From: Anabaena azotica FACHB-119
Lineage (GTDB): Bacteria; Cyanobacteriota; Cyanobacteriia; Cyanobacteriales; Nostocaceae
Length of the DNA: 64,000 nucleotides
NCBI RefSeq assembly: GCF_014697625.1
Contig: NZ_JACJSG010000001.1
Location: forward strand, 124,001-188,000
Direction: 5' to 3'
Shown: piece by piece, positions 1-12,093 of the stretch
Layout: each line of letters starts with the position of its first letter
Position numbering within the stretch: position 1 is the first letter of the stretch
Position numbers and translations under genes: made by a program
Notes under the pieces: generated by a model
Told to the model about the DNA's origin: nothing
Databases searched by the model: none
The model's input: only the letters and a program-made list of their open reading frames with translations

Positions 1-90
1 ATTTATTAGTTTAGGTATAAAAAAATTAATGTGTCATGATTTACGAGTTTTGAAGTTAAATTTACACCTCAATAATTACGAATTACTACC

Positions 91-534
91 ATGTCCCAGG
101 TTTTAGAACAATCCATTCAAATTAACGCCACAGCCAGCGCCGTAGAACGCTGTCTCACAGATTTAACGCTAATGCACCGTTGGCTTAACCCTGTATTGCG
201 CTGCGAACCAGTAGGTGAAACATGGAGTACAGATGTAGGTGGTAAAAGCCGTTTCATTATCCAAATTCCCTTCATTCAGCCAACGCTAAACAGCGTGGTT
301 GTGGAACGCCAACCCGGTTTAATAGTATGGGAATTTCAAGGATTTTTTCAAGGGCGCGATCGCTGGGAATGTCAACCCCTAGAAAAAGGAACCCGTCTAC
401 TCAACCGCTTTGAATTTGACATCCCCAACCCCATAGTTAACTGGGGCTTCAACACCTTCGCCGCCACCTGGACAAAACAAGACATGGAAGCACAACTCAG
501 ACGACTAAAACGAGTTGCAGAAGAAAGTCAATAG
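91..534 (+). CDS. SRPBCC (START/polyketide-cyclase-like) family protein
   Basis: 147-residue protein with the usual length and pattern of a single SRPBCC hydrophobic-ligand-binding fold. An N-terminal strand (QSIQINATASAVERCLTD) leads into a helix with the L-MHRWLNP motif, and the C-terminal helix is amphipathic (TWTKQDMEAQLRRLKRVA). No signal peptide or membrane segment is seen, so it is probably cytosolic. The ligand cannot be told from sequence; members of the family bind lipids, polyketides or pigments. The ATG start follows an AT-rich leader. It stands alone, with repeats and a MITE just downstream. Family call fairly sure, function unknown. Confidence 0.8.
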   Translation: MSQVLEQSIQINATASAVERCLTDLTLMHRWLNPVLRCEPVGETWSTDVGGKSRFIIQIPFIQPTLNSVVVERQPGLIVWEFQGFFQGRDRWECQPLEKGTRLLNRFEFDIPNPIVNWGFNTFAATWTKQDMEAQLRRLKRVAEESQ

Positions 535-622
535 TCAGTTGACAGTTGACAATTGACTATTGACAATTGACAGTTGTTATCCTTTCCTGCTTCCTGTTCC
601 CCTCCAGGGAGGGGTTAGGGGC
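535..622. repeat. short tandem repeat tract (TTGACAGT-type heptamers)
   Basis: Directly after the SRPBCC stop codon there are iterations of a TTGACAG/TTGACAA-like heptamer, then pyrimidine/purine-rich sequence. This is the STRR type common between genes of heterocystous cyanobacteria. Confidence 0.6.
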
Positions 623-777
623 TGACAGGTGCAGGTTTTTAATATAGCAGTGAGTAAGGACTATAAAACTAACGAGAAAATCATTGTTTCATCCACCCCT
701 ACACCCCTACACCCTTACACCCTTACACCCCAAACCAAGGTTTTTGGAACACCAATAAAAAACCTACACCTTTCAGG
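623..777. mobile_element. MITE-like element, copy 1 (about 155 bp)
   Basis: The ends are inverted: the left has CAGGTGCAGGTTTTT and the right AAAAACCTACACCTTTCA. The interior (ATATAGCAGTGAGTAAGG ... CCAAGGTTTTTGGAAC) is nearly identical to 31773-31926, differing mainly in the number of ACACCCTT/ACACCCTC units. Two copies more than 31 kb apart with shared terminal inverted repeats and no coding capacity fit a non-autonomous mobile element. Confidence 0.75.
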
Positions 778-799
778 GGGCTAGGGGTGGGTTCCCCCC

Positions 800-1615
800 T
801 CACTTAATTTCCCCCAACAACCGCCGGATAGTCGCTGCATCTTCAGCGTTGGGTACATTTGCTAGATAGGTTTCTAGGTCATTAGTAGCCTGTGGGTAAT
901 GACCTAGCTGGTAGTAGAGTAAACCGCGATCGCGCAATTCTGAAGTTGCTTCAGGAAACAGCAGCAAAATTCTCTCAACTACACTTAAGCTTTTTTCTAC
1001 TTCTTGCTTTCTCAAGTAGATATATTTCAGGTTAGTCAGCATTCTTGCCAAAAATTGCCGCTTACTGACAGTAGCCAAAAATTCCGGTCGTAAAGTCACC
1101 GACTGCTGAAACATTTGATTTAGCTTATCTTGGCAATCCTGCGCGAACAACACCTCACCCCGATTGAACGCATCAACAAAAATTTCCATATCAGAGATAG
1201 CCGGACGAATGAGGAAATGTCCAGGTAAACCTACCCCCTCCATGGGAAAATCAATCCTCTGGGCAATTTCTAGGTAAACCAAAGCCAAAGTAATCGGAAT
1301 ACCCACTCTACGGTCAATTACATCATTCAAAAAACTGTTGCGTGGGTCATAATAATCTTCTTGATTCCCAGCAAAACCCAAATCATCGTAGAGATATTGA
1401 TTAATACCCTGAATCACCCGTAACGGATAGCGGGAAGAAGGTAAACGCTCCTCAACCTCCATAGCCATAGTATCCAGAGCGTTTAGATACTCCTCCGTAT
1501 CTAATCTAGGATATTCTTCCTGTGCAATATACAAAGCCGCCCTAGCTAGGTCAATATCCTCCTCAGATTTCTGAACCTCTTGATAAAAATACTGTCTTGC
1601 TGAGGAGAAATTCAT
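800..1615 (-). CDS. SirB1-family (transglutaminase-like core 2) protein with TPR tail
   Basis: 271-residue protein. The middle (about residues 90-160) has the SirB1/Transglut_core2 signature: D-x-I-D-RRVGIPITL followed by GVGLPGHFLIR. The C-terminal 80 residues form a TPR-like helical repeat (LLLFPEATSELRDRGLLYYQ, then LGHYPQATNDLETYL). The family is widespread in cyanobacteria and its biochemical role is not established. I chose the ATG at 1615, which has a GAGG-like ribosome site about 8 nt upstream, over an in-frame TTG at 1636. It lies downstream of apcC on the same strand but is separated from it by a terminator. Confidence 0.85.
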   Translation of the reverse strand: MNFSSARQYFYQEVQKSEEDIDLARAALYIAQEEYPRLDTEEYLNALDTMAMEVEERLPSSRYPLRVIQGINQYLYDDLGFAGNQEDYYDPRNSFLNDVIDRRVGIPITLALVYLEIAQRIDFPMEGVGLPGHFLIRPAISDMEIFVDAFNRGEVLFAQDCQDKLNQMFQQSVTLRPEFLATVSKRQFLARMLTNLKYIYLRKQEVEKSLSVVERILLLFPEATSELRDRGLLYYQLGHYPQATNDLETYLANVPNAEDAATIRRLLGEIK

Positions 1616-1720
1616 AAACCAAGCCTCATTATGCAAAGGGGTGTAAGGGTGTAGGGGTGCAGGGGTGTCAAGAGAAAATCTTCCCCCTACACCCCTATAC
1701 CCCTATACCCCAATAAACAT

Positions 1721-1747
1721 AAAAAAGAGGTCTAATAGACCCCTCTC
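1721..1747 (-). terminator. Rho-independent terminator of the apc operon
   Basis: On the minus strand a hairpin of the form AGAGGGGTC-TATTA-GACCTCT is followed at once by a run of T. It lies about 36 nt beyond the apcC stop codon, so it most likely ends the apcEABC transcript. Confidence 0.8.
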
Positions 1748-1782
1748 ATAACTTAAATATAATAATTTTTGACCTATAAGAA

Positions 1783-1989
1783 TTAAGCCAACCCAGTATT
1801 AGCACCTTGCTTACCAGTTGCCAATTCCACCTTGATAATTTTACCGCCTGCTTTTTGAATGCGCTGTTGTTCACGGAACCAGTTTTCATAAGGAACCAAC
1901 TTGGTGAAGTAGGTGTTTTGTAGTTCGCGTTGGGTACGAATACGGCTTTGGCTAGGAACAAGAGCTGTAATTTTAAACAAACGGGACAT
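1783..1989 (-). CDS. apcC: allophycocyanin-associated small core linker LC7.8
   Basis: 68-residue protein beginning MSRLFKITALVPSQSRIR, the conserved CpcD-like linker fold and normal length of ApcC. It sits in the centre of allophycocyanin trimers of the phycobilisome core and tunes their absorbance. A GGAGAT-type ribosome site precedes the ATG. It is the last gene of apcE-A-B-C; the 210-nt gap from apcB holds an inverted repeat that may set a different message level. A longer reading frame in another phase across the same bases is a shadow. Confidence 0.97.
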   Translation of the reverse strand: MSRLFKITALVPSQSRIRTQRELQNTYFTKLVPYENWFREQQRIQKAGGKIIKVELATGKQGANTGLA

Positions 1990-2072
1990 TGGGAAATCTC
2001 CTAATCAGTATTTTGGGAAAAATTCTTTATCTCAAAACTTTTGAGCATTATTTATTAATTATTTATTCCAAG

Positions 2073-2160
2073 GCTGGAAATCAAGCATCAATACCAGACC
2101 GCCAATACTCATCAATCTAAGCAATAGAACGTCCTAGCACTCACGATTGATTTCCAGACC
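2073..2160 (-). promoter_or_regulatory. inverted repeat in the apcB-apcC spacer
   Basis: CTGGAAATCA (about 2073) and TGATTTCCAG (about 2148) are complementary and enclose about 65 nt. In the transcript they would form a long-range stem between apcB and apcC. Partial termination or processing that gives more apcAB than apcABC message is the likely role; that is inference from position. Confidence 0.45.
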
Positions 2161-2199
2161 TCACAAGTCGCACCTAAAGGATTAAGTGCCAAACTGCTC

Positions 2200-2688
2200 T
2201 TAGCTCAAGCCAGAGGAGATGTAGTCTAGGTAAATACCCATTTCTTTACCAGCATCAGAACCAACCAAGCTAGCGGTTACTTCTTTGATAGCTTGGATAG
2301 CTTGTACGGTAGCACCAACGGGTACACCCAAGGAGTTGTAGGTTTCTTTCAAACCGTTCAATACACGCTCGTCGAGGATGGAAGGATCGCCAGCTAGCAT
2401 AGCGTAGGTAGCGTAACGCAAGTAGTAATCCAAGTCACGGATACAAGCAGCGTAACGACGGGTGGTGTACATATTACCACCGGGACGGGTGATGTCAGAG
2501 TACAACAAAGATTTAGCTACAGCTTCTTTAACGATCGCAGCAGCGTTAGCGCTGATGGTTGTAGCAGCACGTACACGCAGTTCGCCTGTAGAGAAGTAAG
2601 CTTTTAGTTTTTCTAAAGCTGCGGTATCGAGGTACTTACCTTGCACGTCAGCAGAGTTAATGACGGCGGTGATTGCATCTTGAGCCAT
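2200..2688 (-). CDS. apcB: allophycocyanin beta subunit
   Basis: 162-residue biliprotein of standard length. Cys82 in [18 protein letters not shown] is the phycocyanobilin attachment site. Asn72 (GGNMY) is the conserved asparagine that is gamma-N-methylated in beta subunits. With ApcA it forms the (alpha-beta)3 trimers of the phycobilisome core that pass excitation to ApcE and photosystem II. It starts 64 nt downstream of apcA on the same strand. All key residues are present. Confidence 0.98.
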   Translation of the reverse strand: MAQDAITAVINSADVQGKYLDTAALEKLKAYFSTGELRVRAATTISANAAAIVKEAVAKSLLYSDITRPGGNMYTTRRYAACIRDLDYYLRYATYAMLAGDPSILDERVLNGLKETYNSLGVPVGATVQAIQAIKEVTASLVGSDAGKEMGIYLDYISSGLS

Positions 2689-2752
2689 TGTTGTTAATTC
2701 CTTATTTCCAACCTTATTGCAATATTCCAGTTTCTTGCCTAGAAACTAACGC

Positions 2753-3238
2753 CTATGACAACGCGCCTACTACGTAGTCAAAGTAAGAGCTTGCTTCTGC
2801 TGCATCTTCAGCAGAAAGAAGGGTGGCTGCAGCATTTTTCAATGCACGTACACCTTCACCAACTGCCTCGATAGGAGTACCGAGGGACTTGTACATCTCA
2901 CGAACACCGATTACACCGATTTCTTCGATGGGGGTTACGTCGCCAGCAACGATTCCGTAGGTAACAAGACGCAAGTAGTAGTCTAGGTCACGCAGACAGG
3001 TAGCTGTCATTTCTTGACCGTAAGCGTTACCACCAGGAGAAACAACATCAGGGCGCTTTTGGAACAATTGATCGCCAGCTTGCTTAACCAAACGTTCGCG
3101 GTTGTCGGTCAAAGTTTGCGCGATGCGGAGACGTTGTTGACCACCAGCAACAAAGCTCTTGATCCGATCTAATTCGCCAGGGCTGAGGTAGCGGGCTTCT
3201 GCATCAGCATTCACGATGGACTTCGTGACGATACTCAT
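2753..3238 (-). CDS. apcA: allophycocyanin alpha subunit
   Basis: 161-residue biliprotein beginning [20 protein letters not shown]. Cys81 ([13 protein letters not shown]) carries the bilin. It partners ApcB in the phycobilisome core. The start is preceded by GGAGGAATCC, a strong ribosome site. It follows apcE by about 450 nt, a gap long enough for its own promoter, and is followed closely by apcB. Confidence 0.98.
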   Translation of the reverse strand: MSIVTKSIVNADAEARYLSPGELDRIKSFVAGGQQRLRIAQTLTDNRERLVKQAGDQLFQKRPDVVSPGGNAYGQEMTATCLRDLDYYLRLVTYGIVAGDVTPIEEIGVIGVREMYKSLGTPIEAVGEGVRALKNAAATLLSAEDAAEASSYFDYVVGALS

Positions 3239-3687
3239 TAATGGATTCCTCCAGTACGAAATGAAACCAGAATTTGATTAAACTGGTGCGATTTTAAATT
3301 TGGGTGACTGAGATTTGCTCTCGTCTTGTACACAAGGCAGTAAAAGAAGTGACTGCTCTAGTGATTAGATTACAAGTTTGCTTGAGTTAATACAACTACA
3401 CAAGCTTTAAAACTCAGCTACCTTACGCAAAATATTCTCCGGCATTATGTTGAGCATTTATGACTGCTCTTAATACTTTGTAATATTTGTTTCAGATTTG
3501 CCGCTTTGCGAAAATAGACACAGCAAAGCCAGGGATTGGGGATTGGGTACTGGGGATTGGGGATTGGGGAAATGCTACCCCAGTCCCTAGTCCCTAGCCC
3601 CTTATTTCCCAGTCCCTATGCTCAGGTATTGGGTACTAGCGATTGGTTTTGGGATTCTTCCCAGTCCCCAGTCCCCAGTCCCCAGAA
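3239..3687. other. apcE-apcA spacer with probable apcA promoter and STRR tract
   Basis: No gene is seen. The apcE-proximal part (about 3528-3690) is packed with iterations of GGGATTGGG / CCCCAGTCCC-type heptamers. The apcA-proximal 250 nt is AT-rich and free of repeats, and is where a promoter for apcABC would be expected. I could not fix -10/-35 boxes with confidence. Confidence 0.5.
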
Positions 3688-7496
<3,809 letters not shown>

Positions 7497-8222
7497 TCAT
7501 CCCTTTCTTACATAAGCATTCTCAGTAAACAGAGGGACACAATCGCTGATATTGTAAGCTGCGGCGATTTCTACGTCTGACTCATACCCTTTTGCAATCA
7601 ACTCCTTACCAGAACTGCATCGCCGCAAATAACCAAGTAAATCCTTGTGGAAAGCCTGGAATGTTGTTACAGCAACTTCCGCCTCTGGTGATAAACTACC
7701 CTGTAAATAACTAAGAATCGCGCCAGCACCTAGCAAATCCTCAAAAGCAGGACGTAAGCTGTTGTCATCTTTCCACCTTTCCCCAGCCGGAATTACAGTA
7801 ATTTTTTTACCATAACTTTGAGCAACCCTGGCTACAGCCTCGCAGTTACGTAAACAGCCAGCGAAAGTTGGTGTAGTTCCAGTTTGTAAAGTGAGAAAAG
7901 AACCATTAGGCGAAGGTAAAACTAACCGAGTTTCCGCCGGAATCTTAAGTAAAGATTGAGGCGATAAAGAATAACCAGTTGTTTTCCAACGTTGTCTATG
8001 ACTAGCTAATTCTGCTTGTATTGACTTGGCATAATCAACAACTGATTCATCTTTCATTGGGTAGGGAAAAATGATTGCACCATTATTAGTAGCAACCTCT
8101 ACACAAGTAGAAAAAGAGAGAACATCAACTATGACAACTACATCACTAATAGACGCAAGTTGAGTAATACCTTGTGAACCCCACTCACAGCGCAAATCAA
8201 ACTCAGACTGATCGTAAATCAT
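7497..8222 (-). CDS. 2-phosphosulfolactate phosphatase (ComB) family protein
   Basis: 241-residue protein of ComB-family length and pattern: DVVVIVDVLSFSTCVEVATNNGAIIFPYP near the N-terminus (the early Asp-Val-Leu-Ser-Phe-Ser segment carries conserved acidic and hydroxyl residues), VLPSPNGSFLT in the middle, and VIPAGERWKDDNSLRPAFEDLLGAGAI with conserved Asp/Glu residues. In methanogens ComB dephosphorylates 2-phosphosulfolactate in coenzyme M synthesis. Cyanobacteria do not make coenzyme M, so the substrate here is probably different. It is transcribed toward apcE but separated by 407 nt. Confidence 0.8.
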   Translation of the reverse strand: MIYDQSEFDLRCEWGSQGITQLASISDVVVIVDVLSFSTCVEVATNNGAIIFPYPMKDESVVDYAKSIQAELASHRQRWKTTGYSLSPQSLLKIPAETRLVLPSPNGSFLTLQTGTTPTFAGCLRNCEAVARVAQSYGKKITVIPAGERWKDDNSLRPAFEDLLGAGAILSYLQGSLSPEAEVAVTTFQAFHKDLLGYLRRCSSGKELIAKGYESDVEIAAAYNISDCVPLFTENAYVRKG

Positions 8223-8279
8223 AAGTAATCATAAGTGCGATCGCCCAAAACAATATTCAAGTTTATAGTAAGCAGTAAA

Positions 8280-8320
8280 CTGTTACTGCAAGGGCTAAAG
8301 CCCTTACTACGAACTAATAT
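8280..8320. repeat. REP-like palindrome half
   Basis: AGGGCTAAAGCCCTTACTACGAAC is one arm of the GTAGTAAGGGCTT...AAGCCCTTACTAC palindrome that clusters around the RAYT gene at 52 kb. Confidence 0.6.
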
Positions 8321-8366
8321 CAAGGTATAATTTAACTAGAGCTATAAATACTGATAACAATTTTCA

Positions 8367-8783
8367 TTATTCCCCTTCCCAATCTTCAATTTGTAACCCT
8401 TTAACTCGACTAAACTCTCTAACATTGTGAGTAACTAAAATTAACTTGTTAACTAAAGCAATAGAAGCAATTTGTATATCATTTGAACTTATAGGAGTTC
8501 CGATATTTGCTAAATCATCCCGAATGTTGCCATAAATTTCAGCACAGCCATCATCAAAAGGTAAAGAAACAAACTGTTCTACAAACATCTTTTGCAGAGT
8601 TATAGCTTTTTGAGGATTATTACTACGCATAGAACCATAAAATAACTCAGCCTTGACTACTGAACAAACCGCAACTTTTTCAGGTTCTAAATTATCAAGA
8701 TGATGATTAATACTAAGAGACTTTCCCTTGAGATACATGATACATACATTAGTATCTAGTAAATAGATTAAAGAACTATTCAT
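8367..8783 (-). CDS. VapC-like PIN-domain toxin (predicted ribonuclease)
   Basis: 138-residue PIN domain. The N-terminal YLLDTNVCIMYLKG carries the first catalytic Asp, a mid-protein KAELFYGS the conserved Glu, and the C-terminal SSNDIQIASIALVNKLILVTHNVREF the remaining acidic residues, typical of the VapC/FitB group that cleaves tRNA or other RNA. I chose the ATG at 8783, which overlaps the last codons and stop of the upstream gene by 8 nt. That translational coupling is typical of toxin-antitoxin operons. The catalytic set looks intact. Confidence 0.85.
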   Translation of the reverse strand: MNSSLIYLLDTNVCIMYLKGKSLSINHHLDNLEPEKVAVCSVVKAELFYGSMRSNNPQKAITLQKMFVEQFVSLPFDDGCAEIYGNIRDDLANIGTPISSNDIQIASIALVNKLILVTHNVREFSRVKGLQIEDWEGE

Positions 8784-9093
8784 CAAAGACACCAATTAAA
8801 TCACCATCTGTTTCAGGAGAAATCCCTAATTCATCCGTTGCAAAATCAATATCAGCACAAGTACCATACAAATTAAGCAAACCCGCCGAATGCAGAATAT
8901 TTTTCTGTTTCAAGAAATCCTTAAGTTCAGTATCAGAAGCAAAATTTAGTAACTCGTTTAGTTCATCAAAATTGATTAATCCTTCTCGAAATGCTTCTAC
9001 CACAAGATTATTGATAATTGTTTGCGGTAAATTACCCCATTTATTGATAAGTTTCTCTGTTAATTTATCTGGTAAATCAATTGTTACTTGCAT
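8776..9093 (-). CDS. putative VapB-like antitoxin
   Basis: About 105 residues. The N-terminus (MQVTIDLPDKLTEKLINKWG) resembles ribbon-helix-helix or UPF0175-type DNA-binding antitoxin starts, and the acidic tail (SPETDGDLIGVFDE) could fold onto a toxin. The assignment rests mainly on position: same strand, directly upstream of and overlapping the PIN toxin. I preferred the ATG at 9093 to an in-frame TTG nine bases earlier. Confidence 0.65.
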   Translation of the reverse strand: MQVTIDLPDKLTEKLINKWGNLPQTIINNLVVEAFREGLINFDELNELLNFASDTELKDFLKQKNILHSAGLLNLYGTCADIDFATDELGISPETDGDLIGVFDE

Positions 9094-9485
9094 AACTTTC
9101 AAATCGACTGACTTTACTTTATTAATTATGTTATTCTCAATTAGTGGTTATCAATGTTAATTATTATTTATTTTTTATAGTAAACCTTAAAATGTAGTGG
9201 CGTGGCAAGGCGAAAATGTTGCCATAAATGTGGAAAAATTTAAACGTAGATAAACGTCCTACCCGTTGATAACCGTTGACTTAGCGTCAAAAAATAGGCA
9301 TAAAAGGCTTGTTAATTTCTAAATAAGCTAAGAATTATTGTTGCTATAATTAAAAATATTTAAGTTCTGTATAAATTTTTATACAATGGATTCATAAGAA
9401 GTTACTGTAAACTTATATTGGTGTATGGTAAACTCAAAAATAGTTTATAGGTATTTAGTTCTAATTAAACAGAAAGTAATACAAT
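9094..9485. other. intergenic region with a half MITE
   Basis: No gene. TAGTGGCGTGGCAA at 9195-9208, followed by AAATTTAAACGTAGATAAACG, matches the left end of the element at 62573-63015; no matching right end was found, so this is a solo end. The last 150 nt are very AT-rich and should hold the divergent promoters of the antitoxin and the PIN-like gene. Confidence 0.5.
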
Positions 9486-11027
9486 ATGATAAATAAGAAA
9501 AGTATAGAAATATATAACCTATCGGACGATAGAGAAAAGAGATTATGGCAAGACTGCATTTTTGTTTTTGATTCATCTGCTTTACTGGAATTTTATTCTT
9601 ATTCAGATAACGAGTGGCGCTCTATATCTGAAAATATTTTTACAAAACTTATTGGTCGTTTGTGGATTCCTCAACAAGTAGAATATGAATATTTAAAAAA
9701 TAAAGAAAAAACCAGTAGAAAGCCCATTAAAGCTTACAAATTTTTGATAGAGTGTGAAAAAATTAATAATGGCAATAACAAAAATTTAGAACAAACAAAA
9801 TCAAATAATGATAGCGGATATATAAATAAAATAAGTCAAGGCGTAGAAGAGATAAATAATTTAAGTACCAAAGAAATAAATAAAATATCAGGACAATTCA
9901 AAAGTTTAAAAGAAAAAATAGCCAAAGAGGATAAACATCCCTATTTTGAAGATAAAACATTCATCGAAGATTTTGAAAGTGTAATCAAAGATTTAAAGGA
10001 ATCATTGCACAATCATTTAAATATTTTTAAAGATGAATTGGCAGAGTTCGAGGAAAGAATAAAAAAGGAAATAGCCAACAAAGAAATAAAGATAGAAGAA
10101 ATTGCTCAAAATGATCCAGTATTTGAAATATTTAATAAATATTTTGAAGTAGGTGAAGGATACAGTTTTGACAAACTTATGGAAATTGTTAAAGAGGGTG
10201 AATTACGTTATCGCTCAAAAATTCCTCCCGGATATGCAGATAAACCTGGAAATGCAGATAAAGAAGATGATAAAAAAGGTAAAGAAGATGATAAAAAAGG
10301 GCTAAGTATCTATGGAGATTTAATTCTTTGGAAACAAATTATAGATCATGCTAAGACAGTCAAAAAACCCATAATTTTAATAATTAATGATATCAAAGAG
10401 GACTGGTGTTATAAAAACGAGCAGAAAAGAATTGAAAAACCTCGTGAAGACTTGATTAGAGAAATGTATGATTTTACTGGTATGGAAATTTGGATGTATA
10501 CTTTTTCCCAGTTCCTTTATAAATCTGGTGAACTATTAAAGACAAAAGTTGATAACAAGGTATTAGAAAATATTCAAGAAATTGAACAAGAATTACTAAA
10601 AGAAAAGGAGAATAAGTCTATTACTACGGCAGAAATGCTTGGCAAAATAGGCAATAATGAAGATAGAAATGACTTAATAAAAATATTGCGAGCAGAAGAC
10701 TATCAGATGCCATCATATCATCATCCACAAGAGGAAGATTACTGGCGAGAAGAGGTTGAAGTAGAAAACTCTATTGGTTTGAGACAAACTATAAGAACTA
10801 ACTTATTGAGGGTTTATCCTGAAACATTCAACAGTTGTGATGCTTATATGGATATCCCCATGTCAATTAATCCAGATATCCAGAAGGTCACATCACCACG
10901 TCTTAATAAAACATGGGGAGTAATTGCCAAACCAACACCGTCACCAATTGATGGCTACTTTCGGGGGGATTTCACATATAATAATCCACCAGCTAGGGTA
11001 TTTGGACTTTATTTGATTCAAGAATAA
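9486..11027 (+). CDS. large PIN-like domain protein (DUF4935-like)
   Basis: 513 residues, very Lys/Glu/Asn-rich and AT-rich compared with its neighbours, suggesting transfer. The N-terminus has a PIN-like strand (CIFVFDSSALLEFY, Asp29) that matches the PIN_8/DUF4935 class of predicted nucleases. Residues about 100-250 are a long charged helical or coiled-coil insertion. A second block (about residues 285-345: GDLILWKQIIDHA, then KPIILIINDIKEDW) supplies the later acidic residues and the conserved I-ND-KEDW motif seen in this family. The last 100 residues are unassigned. Such proteins turn up singly in defence or mobile regions. RNase activity is inferred, not shown. Confidence 0.7.
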   Translation: MINKKSIEIYNLSDDREKRLWQDCIFVFDSSALLEFYSYSDNEWRSISENIFTKLIGRLWIPQQVEYEYLKNKEKTSRKPIKAYKFLIECEKINNGNNKNLEQTKSNNDSGYINKISQGVEEINNLSTKEINKISGQFKSLKEKIAKEDKHPYFEDKTFIEDFESVIKDLKESLHNHLNIFKDELAEFEERIKKEIANKEIKIEEIAQNDPVFEIFNKYFEVGEGYSFDKLMEIVKEGELRYRSKIPPGYADKPGNADKEDDKKGKEDDKKGLSIYGDLILWKQIIDHAKTVKKPIILIINDIKEDWCYKNEQKRIEKPREDLIREMYDFTGMEIWMYTFSQFLYKSGELLKTKVDNKVLENIQEIEQELLKEKENKSITTAEMLGKIGNNEDRNDLIKILRAEDYQMPSYHHPQEEDYWREEVEVENSIGLRQTIRTNLLRVYPETFNSCDAYMDIPMSINPDIQKVTSPRLNKTWGVIAKPTPSPIDGYFRGDFTYNNPPARVFGLYLIQE

Positions 11028-11127
11028 GTCACCTAAAATTTTACTAAGTGTGCGATCGCTTTAATCATCGCAATATAAACATAGCATTTGCGATCGCTTT
11101 TATAGCTCAATCAAATATATTAAAAAA

Positions 11128-11577
11128 CTAGCTAATGTGCAATTCACCTAAACTCTCATCTTGCTCCTTTTGACGATTAATCACACTTGCTTCTAATAAA
11201 CAATAAATAAAATGAGGCGTTTCTAAATTAGCTGAATGTAAAAGCTGGTTATAAACATGACAAGCTAATTCATCATTTAAAATTCGCTCATGTATGATTC
11301 TTGCCCATTCAGAAGCATTAATCATTAATTGAGGGACAACCTTGATAAAGGCTGTAATTTGTTTTTCAACATCAAAAGATTCCAAAAAGTGAACTAAGCC
11401 GAACATCACCTCTGGCTGTTGGCATTTATCATCTAAAATTAAATGATATTCAGATAAATATTGCTCATCGGCATTTTCCAATATTTCATTTAAAGCATTT
11501 TCAAACCTAGCAGTTTCTTCTTCTGTTCGCATCAAGCGATTATCTTTTAAAACTGCTATTAACTCAGTTTGATTCAT
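11128..11577 (-). CDS. probable immunity protein (Imm30-like)
   Basis: 149-residue all-helical, acidic cytosolic protein. The arrangement (ENALNEILENADEQYLSEYHLILDD, later VMFGLVHFLESFD) resembles the Imm30 immunity family. It overlaps the upstream toxin-like fragment by 4 nt (ATGA type), the usual order of toxin then immunity in contact-dependent polymorphic toxin loci. The family match is from memory of pattern and is moderate; the operon position is the stronger evidence. Confidence 0.55.
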   Translation of the reverse strand: MNQTELIAVLKDNRLMRTEEETARFENALNEILENADEQYLSEYHLILDDKCQQPEVMFGLVHFLESFDVEKQITAFIKVVPQLMINASEWARIIHERILNDELACHVYNQLLHSANLETPHFIYCLLEASVINRQKEQDESLGELHIS

Positions 11578-11960
11578 AACCTTGTATTTCCTTTATCAAA
11601 AATACCTCTCCATTTTAATTTATTCAATCTAATTAATGTTTGTAAGCTTTCACGGATATATTTATTGTACAAACCCTGACCAAGGTAAATAGAACGGACA
11701 TCCCAGATTTCTATTGCTAATACTTCTCTAGCAGATAAACTTAAATTAGGCGATTTTCCATAAGAAATAGTTTGCCGATGACGACCTCCTTTTCCTGGTG
11801 ATAAATGTTCCATCATCATGGCAAACCCTTGGTCTGTTGTATAACCTGGAACTTTGGCTTTCATAAAAGCATTAGAGGGTATATGATGCGGGGTGAGGTT
11901 GTCACCCCTGCGTCCGAGTTTGAGTAAGTCTCCATAAGTACCTACTCTTCCTTCGCCCAC
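11574..11960 (-). pseudogene. C-terminal toxin tip of a polymorphic toxin, without its delivery domains
   Basis: 128 codons from a GTG at 11960. The reading frame stays open for about 23 more codons upstream (to a TGA near 12030) without an ATG. The sequence GTYGDLLKLGRRGDNLTPHHIPS is the recurring opening of HH-type nuclease tips at the C-termini of LXG/RHS-like toxins; the HH pair is followed by a conserved MMMEHLSPGKGGRHRQT segment. No secretion or repeat domain precedes it. Either it is a remnant of a larger toxin gene or an orphan cassette kept with its immunity gene. Confidence 0.6.
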
Positions 11961-12093
11961 AAGTAGCTGAGAGTGATTTTTAGTAATGTCTCTATCCCTT
12001 TGTAGCTTTAAATTTCCTACTTTCTGAGAATATCAACCTTTGCCCTAATTGCCCCTATCCGCTAAACTCAGAAATGCTGCGTTGTGCCTGATC

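Noticed and set aside
1746..1961. 71-residue minus-strand frame overlapping apcC
   Set aside because: Out-of-phase shadow of the well-supported apcC gene.
12049..12093. Earlier start for the methyltransferase
   Set aside because: The extra 15 residues do not resemble the family N-terminus; the later ATG fits better.
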